From Hippopus hippopus (lineage: Eukaryota; Mollusca; Bivalvia; Cardiida; Cardiidae): 64,000 nucleotides of DNA. The DNA is taken from assembly GCA_946811185.2 (NCBI GenBank), contig OX328112.1:32271562-32335561 (forward strand). Direction: 5' to 3'. Shown in pieces: positions 21,723-31,717 of this stretch. The first letter of the stretch is position 1. Each line of letters begins with the position of its first letter. The notes beneath the pieces were generated by a model that was given only the letters and a program-made list of their open reading frames with translations, ran no database searches and was not told where the DNA came from. The translations under genes and the position numbers were made by a program.

Positions 21723-21911
21723 TTAATCCTCATCCTGCTGACAAAGATAAAAACCTAAAGTTTGTTATATCACACTTATTTTTAGAGGAGAAGTATCTCC
21801 TTATCGGACAGAGTAGATCAAAGATCAGACTGCACATTCTGTGCAGTCTGATCTTTGATCTACACTGTCCGATAAAGTTCAGTGAGTCACGCTTAGTAGC
21901 TCAAGGGTTAA
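21723..21911. mobile_element. MITE-C, best-preserved copy
   Basis: The perfect central palindrome runs from about 21809 to 21866 (GATCAAAGATCAGACTGCAC and its complement around ATTCTG). TTAA at 21723-21726 and 21908-21911. Confidence 0.85.
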
Positions 21912-21937
21912 TGTGACAATATGTCAAATACACCCAA

Positions 21938-22155
21938 GACTTATTATCAAACAAACCTGAAAGAGACTGATTCCCATCTAAGTCCAACATTATGGGACAT
22001 TTTTCTAATTCAACTGTACGATGTCTCGAATGCCCTTATTATCAAATAATTTTGGAAGGGACCGAGTCCCACCTGCGTGCAATATGACTGGACATTTTTC
22101 TAATACAATGGCACATGTCTTAGATGCACTTAAGACTTATTATCAAATAATTCAA
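21938..22155 (+). repeat. tandem repeat, about 98 bp unit
   Basis: Two full units and the start of a third (GACTTATTATCAAA; GGGACATTTTTCTAAT). The third unit is cut near 22155 and its remainder (GAAGGGAATGAGTCCCAG) resumes at about 22778. Confidence 0.75.
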
Positions 22156-22777
22156 TTTTAGTTGTTTTCATCAATGTGGGCGAGTTCTGATTGGCTGAAA
22201 AAAAAAATTCATAGCTCCATGAAAAAAAAAATCCTTCAGTGCCCGAACTACTTTTGCTGTAAAGCTAATGTAAACAAACTTGTATACAAGATTTCATAAT
22301 GTTTTCTTGCTATTTTATATTGAGTCTAAAGTTCAAACACTAGCTAAGTTTATTTTCTCTGAATATCACGTATCGAAAGAAATATTTAACAATAAATTCT
22401 AAGACAGAACTTAAATCTCAATGTCAGTTTACTGGGTATGAATTATTTAATTTTCAATACCCTTTCAGTGTATTACACTTCTTATAATAGATCTAAATCT
22501 GCAATGCTCAGTGCTATGATGACGTCATAAATTACACATTTTTTATGTCAGAGACAAACCTTTTTTTATCGCATTATGAAATACCAATGAAATGGACCTT
22601 AGAAATCAGAGTATGATGACATCATAAACTACACATTTTTATGCCATGAACAAACCTTTTTTATCGCATTATGAAATACCAATGAAATGGACATTAGAAA
22701 TTCGCAGTTTCAGTGTGATTAGGCTTTTTCTTTTTTCATACCCCCTTGAAAACAAAAAAGATTCTCTACATTCCTTA
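22156..22777. other. insertion of about 620 bp splitting the tandem repeat
   Basis: Sequence lying between the two parts of the third unit. It is AT-rich, contains the duplication at 22512-22706 and no coding frame. It was probably a mobile element, family unknown. Confidence 0.5.
22512..22706 (+). repeat. 97 bp tandem duplication
   Basis: TATGATGACGTCATAAATTA at 22515 recurs as TATGATGACATCATAAACTA at 22612, each followed by ACAAACCTTTT, ATCGCATTATGAAATACC and AATGAAATGGAC. Confidence 0.9.
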
Positions 22778-22850
22778 AATAAATTTGAAGGGAATGAGTC
22801 CCAGTTGCATGCAATATCATGGGACATTTTGCGTATTATGGCACAATAGA

Positions 22851-23702
22851 AAACAGAAGAACAAAGAGTAAAGATGATAAGGAATCTGGAATTTCGACAA
22901 CAACAATATTTGTGATCCATCACCATTGCTCAAAAAATGACTGTATCATTGATAAATACATTTTGTGGCTCAAAAATAGATATTTATGTGCGAGCTTTTC
23001 AATTTTAATCTGAAAATTTCACAGGTGAAATGGAATACTAATGGAGTATGATACAAAAATGATGAGAAATTCTACTATATCAACCCTTAATCCTTTACCA
23101 CCTGAAGATTTTTTAGATATTCCCTATTTCAAAGCATGTGCAGATGACTAAATACAATTATGTGACTCAATCAAAGCGTTGAGAATGGTGAAGTGGTATT
23201 TGTCAAGGAAGCCATTGTGTGGAATTAATAATTTGAAAGAAAAAGAGAAATATTCAAATACTGGCTTGAAAGTCAACCTACTAAGCAAATGAATACCTTT
23301 TTGGTTTAAGGGAGAGTACTCATGACAAAGTTGATTGTGTATGGGTGGTCTCCCTTTGATCATAAGGAGGAGTCAGGAGTAACATCCCTTGACAGTAGGA
23401 TGCATGATGGATAGAGAGAGAAACCATGTGAATATATCGAATAAAATCAAGTTTGTAACTAAATACTATGATTTTGAAGTATCTTTCGCTGTTAACATTT
23501 AATTCCCACCATTACAATCAATTATTTCGATCTATAAATATGCATGCCCAATCAAATGGAGTAGCGTGCAATCATGGGATGAACAATCCATGGGACGAAC
23601 TGGTTTTGGAACGAAAAAGCCCAGGACCAAGCGATCAGTAGACAAATTTTGTATCATTGCGCCAATAGAAGGCTATGAGCGAGTGAAGCTATTTTCAATT
23701 AA
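22851..23702. other. unassigned sequence left of the DIRS element
   Basis: I found no repeat of the window's families and no convincing exon. A MITE-A-like stub ('CCTTTACCACCTGAAG...AAAGCATGTGCAGATGAC') lies at about 23092-23150. Confidence 0.4.
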
Positions 23703-23744
23703 AAATTTTAAAATTTGTTTTCAAATTTCAATTTTATGAATGTA

Positions 23745-23896
23745 GTTGTTAACTTACCATACGAAATATACATAAGGATTACTTCCTTAAACATCGCAGA
23801 AACACGTAAAGAAATCAATAAGCGTCTAGATGATCATGATCATCCTACACTACTCCAGGTGTCTAGACGCTATATCCAGCAGTTGAATTGAAAAGG
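23745..23896 (+). repeat. DIRS terminal inverted repeat, recombinase side
   Basis: Matches the right repeat through GTTAACTTACCATACGAAAT, ATCAATAAGCGTCTAGATGA and CTCCAGGTGTCTAGACGC. It carries 11 extra bases near 23793. Inside, GCGTCTAGA and TCTAGACGC form a hairpin whose loop holds TGATCATGATCA. Confidence 0.9.
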
Positions 23897-23944
23897 CGAC
23901 AATGCAGTGCCTAAAGAAAATGCCGGGGAGGAGGGTGGGAATGG

Positions 23945-24049
23945 TATGGTAAGTTAACAACTACATTCATAAAATTGAAATTTGAAAACAAATTTTAAAA
24001 TTTCATTTCATTCCGTTGTTAACTTACCATACGAAATATACATAAGGAT
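23945..24049 (-). repeat. DIRS internal complementary region
   Basis: 23945-24001 is the reverse complement of the left extreme (23703-23760). 23996-24049 is the reverse complement of the right extreme (28512-28572). The switch point is at AATTT. It reproduces the joined ends of a circular form. Confidence 0.9.
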
Positions 24050-24217
24050 AGATTACAAAGCTTACCTCCAAATGGAAGGTGGGAGCATTTTCTTTGCAAA
24101 ACGTTGAACTGTATCTTCTCCGAACTATTTCAGTTTATATACAGTTTCTAAAATCTGTTTCCCTCTATATACAATTAGGAACTTCAACTTATTTACACCT
24201 TTGAAGTATTTTCTTAA

Positions 24218-25542
24218 TTACTTCAATGCACTGCTTTCTACATGACGGAGATAGAACTTTGTAAAAGTAGATTCAGTTTTCCAGTCAGCTGCTTCAATGA
24301 TAGAGGACATACAAGCCCCCTTAAAAAGTGCCCATGATGGACCAATTGCTCGATTGGAATGTGCAGTTACTTTGAAATCCTTGTCATAGGCTAACTTAAT
24401 GGTGTTTTCACAATCCATTTTCCAATGGTTTGAGATGAAACTGGTTGGTGAGGCTCTATGAATGATAAGAAAAGTTTTAACTCATCTGACTTTTTGTCTC
24501 TACGAAAAACCTCTGTCTTCTTCAGGTAAATAGCCAAAGCCCTCTTGGGATCAAGCAGTTTATTCTCAGGAAGAGCTGGAACCCAAACTCTACTTCCATA
24601 ATGTGACTGTCTATCCTGCTTGGATAATCCTTGTCTAAGAAAAAGAATTCCCCCGTTATGTACAGATATGTTGCCTTCACCAATCCTCAATGACTGAAGG
24701 TCCGAACATCTTCGGAACGTTGTGATGGCTACAAGGAAAGCAGTTTTATATGTAACATATTTCAAACTTGTTTTATGTAGAGGTTGAAAAGGGAATTTTT
24801 GCAAGATTTTTAAAACCTTTTCCAAATCCCATTCTGGGCATAATTTTGTAGTGGGAGGTCTTAAATTAAAAACTCATTTTAACAGCCTTATGATATATGG
24901 ATGCTGACCAACCTGATAATTATCAATGGGAGGTAAAACCGCTGACAGCATAGACCTATACCCTGATATAGTTCTATACTATAACCCCTCATGATATAGA
25001 TCAGATAAGAAATTAGCACAGTCAATTAGAGAAACTGTAAAGGGATCTTTTTCCCTTTCACCACACCAGCTATTGAACTTTGCGAATTTACTGATATAGT
25101 CCTTTTGAGTGCCTTTTCTCCAAGAGGCTGTGAGTAATTTTCTAACCCGTTTAGGAAAGCCTCTTGTTTTGAAATTTCTGTTGAGAGCAACCAGGCCGTG
25201 AGTTTGAAAATCCCTGGGTCTGGATGAAAAATCTTTGTTTTTGGTTGAACAAGCATTTCTGGCAAGACTGGTAACCTTATAGGCACTGCTATTAGCAACT
25301 GAAGTAGAACTGAGTACCAATGCCGTCTTGGCCACTGGGGAGCTATTAATAGTATTTGACAATGAAATTGAGACATGTGCTGTAGAACTTTTGGGATAAG
25401 ACATATTGGAGGAAATGCATATGCTATCATTCCCTCCCATGGAATCGACAGAGCATCTACTGCTAGAGCCTTTTTGTGAGGTAACCAAGTGCAAAAAAAT
25501 TGGTGTCTTGTGATTGTCTACTGAAGCGAAGAGATCTATCAT
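24218..25542 (-). pseudogene. DIRS tyrosine recombinase and linker, broken
   Basis: The region continues from the reverse transcriptase in another frame with 'MIDLFAS', a conserved segment of DIRS polyproteins; the AYAFPPI motif (about 25420, in a shifted frame) lies where DIRS1-group elements carry a Dam-like methyltransferase domain, which I cannot confirm. The N-terminal recombinase domain follows ('SWRKGTQKDYISKFAKF', 'FLSDLYHEGL'). The catalytic part has the first Arg in TFRRCSDLQSL (about 24710), then AHSNR (His and second Arg, about 24356), DW and FYL with the Tyr (about 24251). Breaks: a frame change away from and back to the main frame between about 25430 and 25190, in-frame stops TAG at 24979-24981 and TGA near 24874, and a frameshift near 24400. 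The enzyme would integrate the circular copy by site-specific recombination. This copy cannot make it. Confidence 0.85.
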
Positions 25543-25549
25543 TGGTTGA

Positions 25550-26896
25550 TTACAAAGACTGAACTATTGTATTGTTTAGGGTCCATTCTGAAGGACGAAT
25601 TTTCACTCTGGATAACTGATCTGCCAGAATATTCTTCTTGCCTGCTATAAATGCAGCCTTTAATCTGATGTTGTGTTTGATTGCGTAATTCCACAGATCC
25701 CAAGTTAGATAACATAGCTTGGCCGACTTTGTTCCCCCTTGTTTGTTTATGAATTGAACTACTGTAGTAGTGCTGCCTCGGTAAAGATAAAACTTGGTTG
25801 GTCCATACAAGTCCGAGCCAGTCAGATGCCCTATTAAATGTTTTGATAGAGGAATTCTGGCTAACATGTCCCTTGAAACTGGTTTCCAAAACGAAAGCAG
25901 ATGAATTTGAATTGGGCGCATATGTAACCGCGCAAATGGGATTATTTCGATACAGGAAGCCATGAGTCCCAACACATGAAGAAACTGAAAAGCTGTATTT
26001 TCCTTTACGATCAGGAATTGAACTGCATTTTCTAATTTTTCTATCCTTTCTATAGTTGGATAAACTAGTCCCAACTGAAGTTTGAACAGACTGCCAAGGT
26101 ATGTTATCGTTGAACTTGGAATCAAAACTGATTTCTCTAAATTGATTATGAAACCCAGTTTTAAAAGAATGTCTAGAGTCATGTCTCGATCTGAAAGTGC
26201 CCCCTTCATTTCCGAGTTTGCTACACACCAATCGTCTAGGTATGAGGAGAGGCGCAAATTGTGTATTCGCAAGAAGGCTGCAACAACCGTAACAATCTTT
26301 GTAAATACTCTTGGTGCTTGAGTTGGGCCAAAGCACATAGCTTTGAATTGGTAACATTTGCTGTTTACACAAAAACGAAGGTACTTCCTGTGAGATTTGT
26401 GCATTGGAATATGAAGGTAAGCATCTTTCAGATCTAGAGATACTGCATAATCCCCCATTTTCAAGAGATTTATTACCTTTGCCAGAGTGTCCATCTTGAA
26501 ATGTTTCTTTACCATGAATCTGTTCAAAGGTTTTAAATTTATCACAGGGCGTAGTTCTCCGTTTTTCTTCGGTACCAGGAAAAATGTGCTGTAGAAACCT
26601 TCCATTGCTGCCTGCAGTGGAACTTCTTCTATAGCCCCTTTTTCCAAAAGCTTTTCTACCTCTGACAAAATAAGTGCTAATTTTTCTGTAGGAGCCCTTG
26701 TTTGCCTTATTCCATTGAATTCTGAAACACTCTGGAACTCTAGTAGCAGACCATTTTTTATTGTTGACAAAACCCATTTGTCCTGAGTAATATTCTCCCA
26801 ATTTGTTTGAAAATATTGCAATCTGCCCCCAACTGGGACATCCGGTAAAAGCATCATAACCTTTTTGTCAACTTTTCTCTGCCGAGGATTTACCAT
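25550..26896 (-). CDS. DIRS reverse transcriptase with truncated RNase H (448 aa)
   Basis: The largest intact frame in the window. It starts at ATG 26894-26896 and overlaps the end of the gag-like frame by 29 bases. Reverse transcriptase motifs in order: LVPKKNGELRPVINLKPLN (107-125), motif A SLDLKDAY (153-160, Asp155), motif B FGPTQAPRVFTK (189-200) and motif C YLDDW (219-223), so the catalytic aspartates are kept. The RNase H part is abnormal. After about residue 358 the usual N-terminal strand with its first Asp and the following Glu segment are absent, and the frame jumps to TTVVQFINKQGGTKS (376-390) and KNILADQLSR (421-430). About 80-90 residues appear to be deleted in frame (inference from family length). 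The frame stops at 25550, while homologous sequence continues in another frame. Confidence 0.88.
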   Translation of the reverse strand: MVNPRQRKVDKKVMMLLPDVPVGGRLQYFQTNWENITQDKWVLSTIKNGLLLEFQSVSEFNGIRQTRAPTEKLALILSEVEKLLEKGAIEEVPLQAAMEGFYSTFFLVPKKNGELRPVINLKPLNRFMVKKHFKMDTLAKVINLLKMGDYAVSLDLKDAYLHIPMHKSHRKYLRFCVNSKCYQFKAMCFGPTQAPRVFTKIVTVVAAFLRIHNLRLSSYLDDWCVANSEMKGALSDRDMTLDILLKLGFIINLEKSVLIPSSTITYLGSLFKLQLGLVYPTIERIEKLENAVQFLIVKENTAFQFLHVLGLMASCIEIIPFARLHMRPIQIHLLSFWKPVSRDMLARIPLSKHLIGHLTGSDLYGPTKFYLYRGSTTTVVQFINKQGGTKSAKLCYLTWDLWNYAIKHNIRLKAAFIAGKKNILADQLSRVKIRPSEWTLNNTIVQSL

Positions 26897-28363
26897 TTCG
26901 AAAGGAACTCACCTTATTTCTTTGTCCTTGTTTGTAGGAGTTTCCTGGTATTCTAAATTGACCAACCCCTGAATAACCAGAACTGTGACGAGACTGGGTT
27001 TGTTGTTTGTCTTCAAATCTTGCTTTCTTAGCCACATTCTCAGAGGTGTCAGTGTATTTTCTCTTATAGACACTTGCAGGAGGTAGAGATTTTGGTTTCC
27101 GAAACATACTATCCGGAATAACGTCTGCAATTTGCTTATTCCTTTCCTGTTTTGCTTTAAGTTTATTATCAAAGTCCGAGCCAAACACTCCTTCTGCTGT
27201 AAGAGGCAAAGTGTTAACAGTTGCAACATAGTCCTTCAGCTCACTTAAACCTGTGTCGTACAGAGCTGCTTTTCTCCTAATCAAATGAGAAAAGGCACCT
27301 GTTCTTGCCATTTGATCTAATAATTTCGTTGAAATAGCAAAACTATCCCTCGTCATCTGAATCGCCAAGTCCAAGTTGCAATTCTTTTGTTGCAGTGCAA
27401 CAATGACCCGAGTACTTGCTGAGAATAACAGGACAGAATCATTCCCATACGTGCTGCCATCTGGCTCTGAAAACCAAGCCTCTCTATGGAGCGCATCGGT
27501 CTACTAAACAAAGTTGGAGCATGGCCGAAAGCTGCCTTATGACCGTATCTCTTTATCAAGAGTGATTCTACCGTGTCATCTAATTTAGGTACCTGAAACC
27601 AGTCTTCACAAGATTCGTGGACTGGAAAATCATTCCTGTAACTGTCTTTATAACAAGATAGTTTATCAGGTTTCTCACTCCTGAAAGATTCCGAAATTAT
27701 ACTTTTTTGAGCATCATCCAAAATAATGCCGACACAAGATTTCTGAGATTTAGTTTGAGCGTCTTCTCCAAACATATTTAATAATGACTTATTCCTGATG
27801 TCCTCATTTACTGACATGTATTTACTGAAACGAGTGTCCTGCACATTATCATCATTCTGTACTGAAGTCAAAGAACATGCATCGGAGTCCTCATAAAACC
27901 CACAGTTCTGTCTTTCAGTTTCAGACACTTGTAGAGAGACAGCATCATCTCTGTTGGCGTAATTTCTATCCAACCCGTAGTCTCTATTAAGACTATTTTC
28001 CATGGATAATAAAGATCTGCGAGCTGCACTAAATGCCTCGTCTGTGACCTGACAAGAAGGAGGGAGCAATTTTTCCGCCACGAACTGAGCCTCATTCTCC
28101 TGTGGTTCCTCACTTACCTTACTCGTAAACAAAGAAGTAAGTTTCTCTAAATGTTCCGTGATACCCAAAAAACGCTCCTCGAATTTCTTGCTCAATTTTT
28201 CTTCCAAAAATTCCCACGACTCTCGTTCGTCCTTTGAGTCTTTTTTGGTTTTCGTCAAAGATTTACCCGAACCTTTATTCGTCGATTTTTTCTTCGACAC
28301 CGACTTTGAAGTGTCGGACTCATTGTCCGACTTACGTTCTAAAACAATAGCCGCTTCAGCCAT
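26868..28363 (-). pseudogene. DIRS gag-like ORF, split by one frameshift
   Basis: The first part (28363-27353, 336 aa) starts MAEAAIVLERK with a Lys/Ser-rich N-terminus (KKKSTNKGSGKSLTKTKK), then an acidic, helix-prone region and 'FQSQMAARMGMILSCYSQQV' near its end. The reading frame then fails at the A-run complementary to 27385-27388, one base short. The second frame (27374-26868) carries the conserved DIRS gag C-terminal block 'MTRDSFAISTKLLDQMARTG', 'HLIRRKAALYDTGL', 'LPLTAEGVFG' and a basic tail (KRKYTDTSENVAKKARF) probably for nucleic acid binding. A single base insertion would reconnect the two. The function (particle-like nucleoprotein for reverse transcription) is inferred from position and family. 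Confidence 0.82.
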
Positions 28364-28426
28364 ATCTAGAACTCGAAAGAGACAGAGCTGTCTAAAAACA
28401 CGTGTGATTGCAATGGCGCAGAAAAT

Positions 28427-28556
28427 TTAACTGCCGGATATAGCGTCTAGACACCTGGAGTAGTGTAGGATGATCATGATCATCTAGACGCTTATTGATT
28501 TCTTTACATGTTAAGGAAGTAATCCTTATGTATATTTCGTATGGTAAATTAACAAC
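28427..28556 (-). repeat. DIRS terminal inverted repeat, gag side
   Basis: Inverse of 23745-23896, with the same GCGTCTAGA/TCTAGACGC hairpin. CACGTG at about 28400 lies just inside it and upstream of the gag start. Confidence 0.9.
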
Positions 28557-28572
28557 GGAATGAAATGAAATT

Positions 28573-28799
28573 AGTATTTCCACGATCGATGGCCTCACCC
28601 AGTGTATTTTAACATGCCATTTTCAATTACATATCTCAGTGCTACCGAAAAACTCATTTGTCTGAGAAAAATTGAGTTTAATTGGGTTTATTTCCTTCGG
28701 CTTTGCACAAAATACGATACAAGGTCTTCAGAATTCAATATTGAACTTATAGTGGTATTGTCTTCGACATATACCACAAAAATAGAAAATTGATTTCCA
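28573..28799. other. unassigned sequence right of the DIRS element
   Basis: Host sequence. Nothing recognised. Confidence 0.4.
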
Positions 28800-29112
28800 A
28801 AGGGAAGAAAACCTTGAAGGAAAAGGAGAAAATGCTGATAACCAGCATTTTCTCCCTTTCCCACAATGTTTTCAAAAGCCTTTTCTGTCAAGGTCCCTAA
28901 AACTCCGGTTTTAATGACTTCGAAGAAGAAGGCTTTTGAAAACATAATGGGAAAAGGAGAAAATGCTGGTAACCAGCATTTTCTCCTTTTCCCACAATCT
29001 TTTCTTAACATTCAAAAGACAGATACCATGGTTTGTGCCACATCTTATGTGTCGTCTGCAAACACTTTCAATTTGGACTGGTCCAAAATGTTGTTGTGTG
29101 GTAAAGAGTTAG
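28800..29112. mobile_element. two MITE-A copies fused head to head
   Basis: A '-' copy (28800-28914) runs into a '+' copy (28915-29112) within 'CTAAAACTCCGGTTTTAATG', without a TTAA boundary. Each keeps its own palindrome. The right site is TTAG. Confidence 0.8.
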
Positions 29113-29293
29113 GTGTTAACATTGTTCAAATCAATCCCATGGTTTCATTCCAAAGAAAGATTCCTATTTGAAAACACTGGAAAAAGAAGGAAGTTAAGGT
29201 AGACAATATATTCTTCTGTTCCTACATTGCTTCCTACCCTTTCAAAGATTTTATCATTTCAGCCACATTTGTCACATGCAGATGCATTGAAGC

Positions 29294-29526
29294 CTGGCCG
29301 GGTAGCTTAGTGGTTAGCATATCTGACTCGCGACCTGGAGTTTGCGGGTTCAATACCTGGTTGTGGCAAACTTTCTTTGCAGCAGATTTTTCGCCTTTTA
29401 CCTCTGATGCATGTGAGAAAAATAGTCAGTGGCTCTGGAAAGAAAGTTATATTAGTACTGGTGTGAGAAAGCCAGGAAACACATGGGTGCGTCACTGACC
29501 GCCATGATATGACCTAAGCTGCTAAA
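29294..29526 (+). mobile_element. tRNA-derived SINE
   Basis: tRNA-like head at 29297-29370 with A box TAGCTTAGTGG and B box GGGTTCAATACC. The body has 'GGAAAGAAAGTTATATTAG' and 'GAAAGCCAGGAAACACATGGG', and the tail 'GCCATTAAACTCCATT'. Not a functional tRNA: the acceptor stem does not pair. Confidence 0.82.
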
Positions 29527-29544
29527 ATGCCATTAAACTCCATT

Positions 29545-29665
29545 ACAAAGTCCAATACAATAGCTCAAAGGATAAAATTTGTCTTTGAAAGGACCGGAAA
29601 TGCAGAAAATGCTGGTTACCTGCAGTTTCTTCTCTTTTCACAATGTTTTGAAAAGTTTTTTTCCT
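29545..29665 (-). mobile_element. decayed MITE-A
   Basis: 'ATAGCTCAAAGGATAAAATTTGTC' and an eroded palindrome (AAAATGCTGGTTACCTGCAGTTT) remain. Confidence 0.6.
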
Positions 29666-29699
29666 CATATGGTACTGGGCTAATCAATTACTGTACAAA

Positions 29700-29870
29700 A
29701 ATAAATTTTCATACCTCCTCAACAAACTTTTAAAAACACTGTGGGCAATGGAGCAATTGCTTGTTACAAGCAACTCATCAGCATCTTCAAACTTCTGCTC
29801 TAAACCATTATATATGTGTTGCTAGGGAGAAATTGCTTCAAACAAGTCATTTCACCTTTAGCAACAATAT
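29700..29870. mobile_element. MITE-A-like remnants of the GCAATTGCTT sub-type
   Basis: Two remnants: GAGCAATTGCTTGTTACAAGCAACTC at 29751-29776 and 'GGGAGAAATTGCTTCAAACAAG' near 29824. The arms differ from the usual GAGAAAATGCTGG but still pair. Confidence 0.5.
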
Positions 29871-29889
29871 CTTTACACATTCCCTTGTA

Positions 29890-30115
29890 TTAGCTCTTTT
29901 ACCAAACATTTCTAGATGTTAACTACCCCACAGAAGAAGCCCTTTGAAAACATTGTGGGAAAAGAAGAAAATGCTGGTAACAAGCATTTTCTTCTTTTCC
30001 AACGATTTTCTACACGTCAAAAAACTGAATTATTTGAACTACATTCAATTTGTCATCTGCAAAATCCTTTCAACTTGGACAAGTGGAAAGTTTTGTTGTT
30101 TGGTAAAAGAGTTAT
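29890..30115 (+). mobile_element. MITE-A copy
   Basis: Sites TTAG and TTAT. The palindrome is GAAGAAAATGCTGGTAACAAGCATTTTCTTC, again with matched changes in both arms. Confidence 0.82.
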
Positions 30116-30397
30116 TAACAAAACAATGCCGATCATTAAAATTTCAAGAAAATATCCTTTTAGAGCTGTCTTCCAAATAAAATTAGTCCAGGAGGTAGAG
30201 CTCTGTCATTTGATTGGACAAAATGGCACAAATTATTTAAAAGGGAAATAACTATTACATAAAAGAAAGAAAATTGATATACAGATTTGCCTACCTTGTT
30301 GAGAAAAACAACATCATTCTAACTGAAATGTAAAACTGCACCACTTACCTGAAAAAGAGAATAAAAGGTAAATCAATTTATAGTACTACACCATGTC

Positions 30398-30611
30398 TTA
30401 ACTCTTTACCACATGAGAAAATTTTAGGCCGGTCTACATTGAAAGCATTTACAGACAACAAAATAACTGACTGAAAAATTGAAATTTCGTTTGGGAAGGG
30501 TAGAAAACATTGTGGTAAAAGGAGAAAATGCTGGTTACCAGCATTTTCTCCTTTTCCCACAAAGTTTTCAAAAGGCTTCTTTCTCAGGGTCATTAAAAGT
30601 CGGGATTGTAT
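30398..30611 (-). mobile_element. MITE-A copy, right end cut
   Basis: Left TTAA at 30398-30401, good palindrome. The last 18 bp of the terminus are missing after 'GTCGGGATTGTA'. Confidence 0.83.
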
Positions 30612-31084
30612 GAGCTCAAATATAGCTTGGTTTCATCAATAATTAGGCCAAGCCTAGAGCAGCAATATTCTTTGCCAGATCAAAATTATATACAGTAATC
30701 TGAGAGTGGTCGACCAAAGGATTATTTTGGCAAATTTGTAGAGTATTCAAAACTGGAATTTTCAATGAAAATTTTTATTTATAGAGTTTCAATATTTTTC
30801 AGCTTCATATCCATAGCAACCAGTTTTAAATGGAATATTCTTAATCAACCTTGGCAACAAAGGCAAAGACAGCTGTGATACATACACTGCACAAGTTTAC
30901 CATTACAGAAAGAGCACTGCAAGTGAGTGCCAATGCTCATCTCCACCTACTTTTTCCTTGAAAACCCCAAGTAGAGAATGAACATAATTGGGTCAAAATT
31001 ATTTTTTCCCTTAGAATGCCCAATAAACCAAATAGACATTTTAAAAACAGAAACCAAATCCAAATAAATGCAAGGCCAAGGTCA
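30612..31084. other. unassigned stretch
   Basis: No repeat family of the window and no coding frame recognised. Confidence 0.45.
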
Positions 31085-31205
31085 GTTTTGTCTAGAATGT
31101 CTCAGCAAAGCAGACAGTGTAGATCAAAGATCAGACTGCATGTTTTGTGAAGCCTGATCTTGATCTACACTGCCTGCAAAAGCAACTATAGCTTTGAAAG
31201 GGACT
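31085..31205. mobile_element. MITE-C core
   Basis: GCAGACAGTGTAGATCAAAGATCAGACTGC-type arm and its complement around TTTTGTGAA. The termini are not clear. Confidence 0.65.
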
Positions 31206-31472
31206 TTAGGGGTTACAGATAACCTGCCTTGTCTGCCCTTTACGTATGGACTCCCCTTTTGGTAGTTAACAACTGGCGGAAGTTTTGAAGTAAACATCTT
31301 CCATACTGACAAAGACATTGGAAAATGCCATTGTTATGTCTAGAACAAAAACAAAGCTATGACAAAACCTCAACACTTTTTTTTGGTAACAGCTAGAATT
31401 ACAGATGAAATTTAATTTTTACTCAAATAAATGATAATTTCTACTCAAATAAATGATGTAAACTCCACAGTC

Positions 31473-31717
31473 TTATCCCTTTACCAAATGACAAAATTTT
31501 AGACCTGTCCAAATTGAAAGCATGTGCAGACAATTTCACTGTAGCTCAAATGATGTGATTTTTCTTTGATAGGGTAGAAACATTGTTGGAAAAGGAAAAA
31601 ATGCTGGTTACCAGCATTTTCTCCTTTTCTCACAATGTTTTCAATGTTTTCAAAGGGCCTTTTCCACAGGATCGTTAACAGGATCATTAAAAGTTGGCAT
31701 TGTGTGGAAAAGGGTTA
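31473..31717 (-). mobile_element. MITE-A copy
   Basis: TTAT sites. A small duplication 'ACAGGATCGTTA/ACAGGATCATTA' and 'TTTTCAATG' twice lengthen it to 245 bp. Confidence 0.83.

Larger units (their letters stand above)
23703..28572 (-). mobile_element. DIRS-type tyrosine-recombinase retrotransposon
   Basis: A 4.87 kb element read on the minus strand: gag-like region, reverse transcriptase with RNase H remnant, then tyrosine recombinase. Inverted terminal repeats lie at 23745-23896 and 28427-28556. An internal complementary region at 23945-24049 is complementary to both extreme ends fused together. This is the structure of the DIRS1 group, which moves through a circular DNA integrated by its recombinase rather than an integrase, so no target duplication is expected. 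Both ends carry AAATT (23703-23707, 28568-28572), which is where the internal region switches from matching one end to matching the other. All coding regions carry frameshifts, stops or deletions, so this copy is not autonomous. Confidence 0.9.

Noticed and set aside
25539..26801. A 420-codon open frame on the minus strand
   Set aside because: It overlaps the reverse transcriptase in another frame, has no motif and is a shadow.
28400..28405. CACGTG as promoter of the DIRS element
   Set aside because: A single six-base motif at a plausible place is not enough to call a promoter.
28688..29171. Recurrent protein-like translations such as GENAGNQHFLLFPQC and MLVTSIFSFSHNVF in many open frames on both strands
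   Set aside because: They are readings of the MITE-A central palindrome (GGGAAAAGGAGAAAATGCTGG and complement). They recur wherever the palindrome does and stop at its borders.
29297..29370. Possible tRNA gene
   Set aside because: A and B boxes are present but the acceptor stem does not pair and a SINE body follows directly. The same holds for 37651, 38079, 40944 and 50801.
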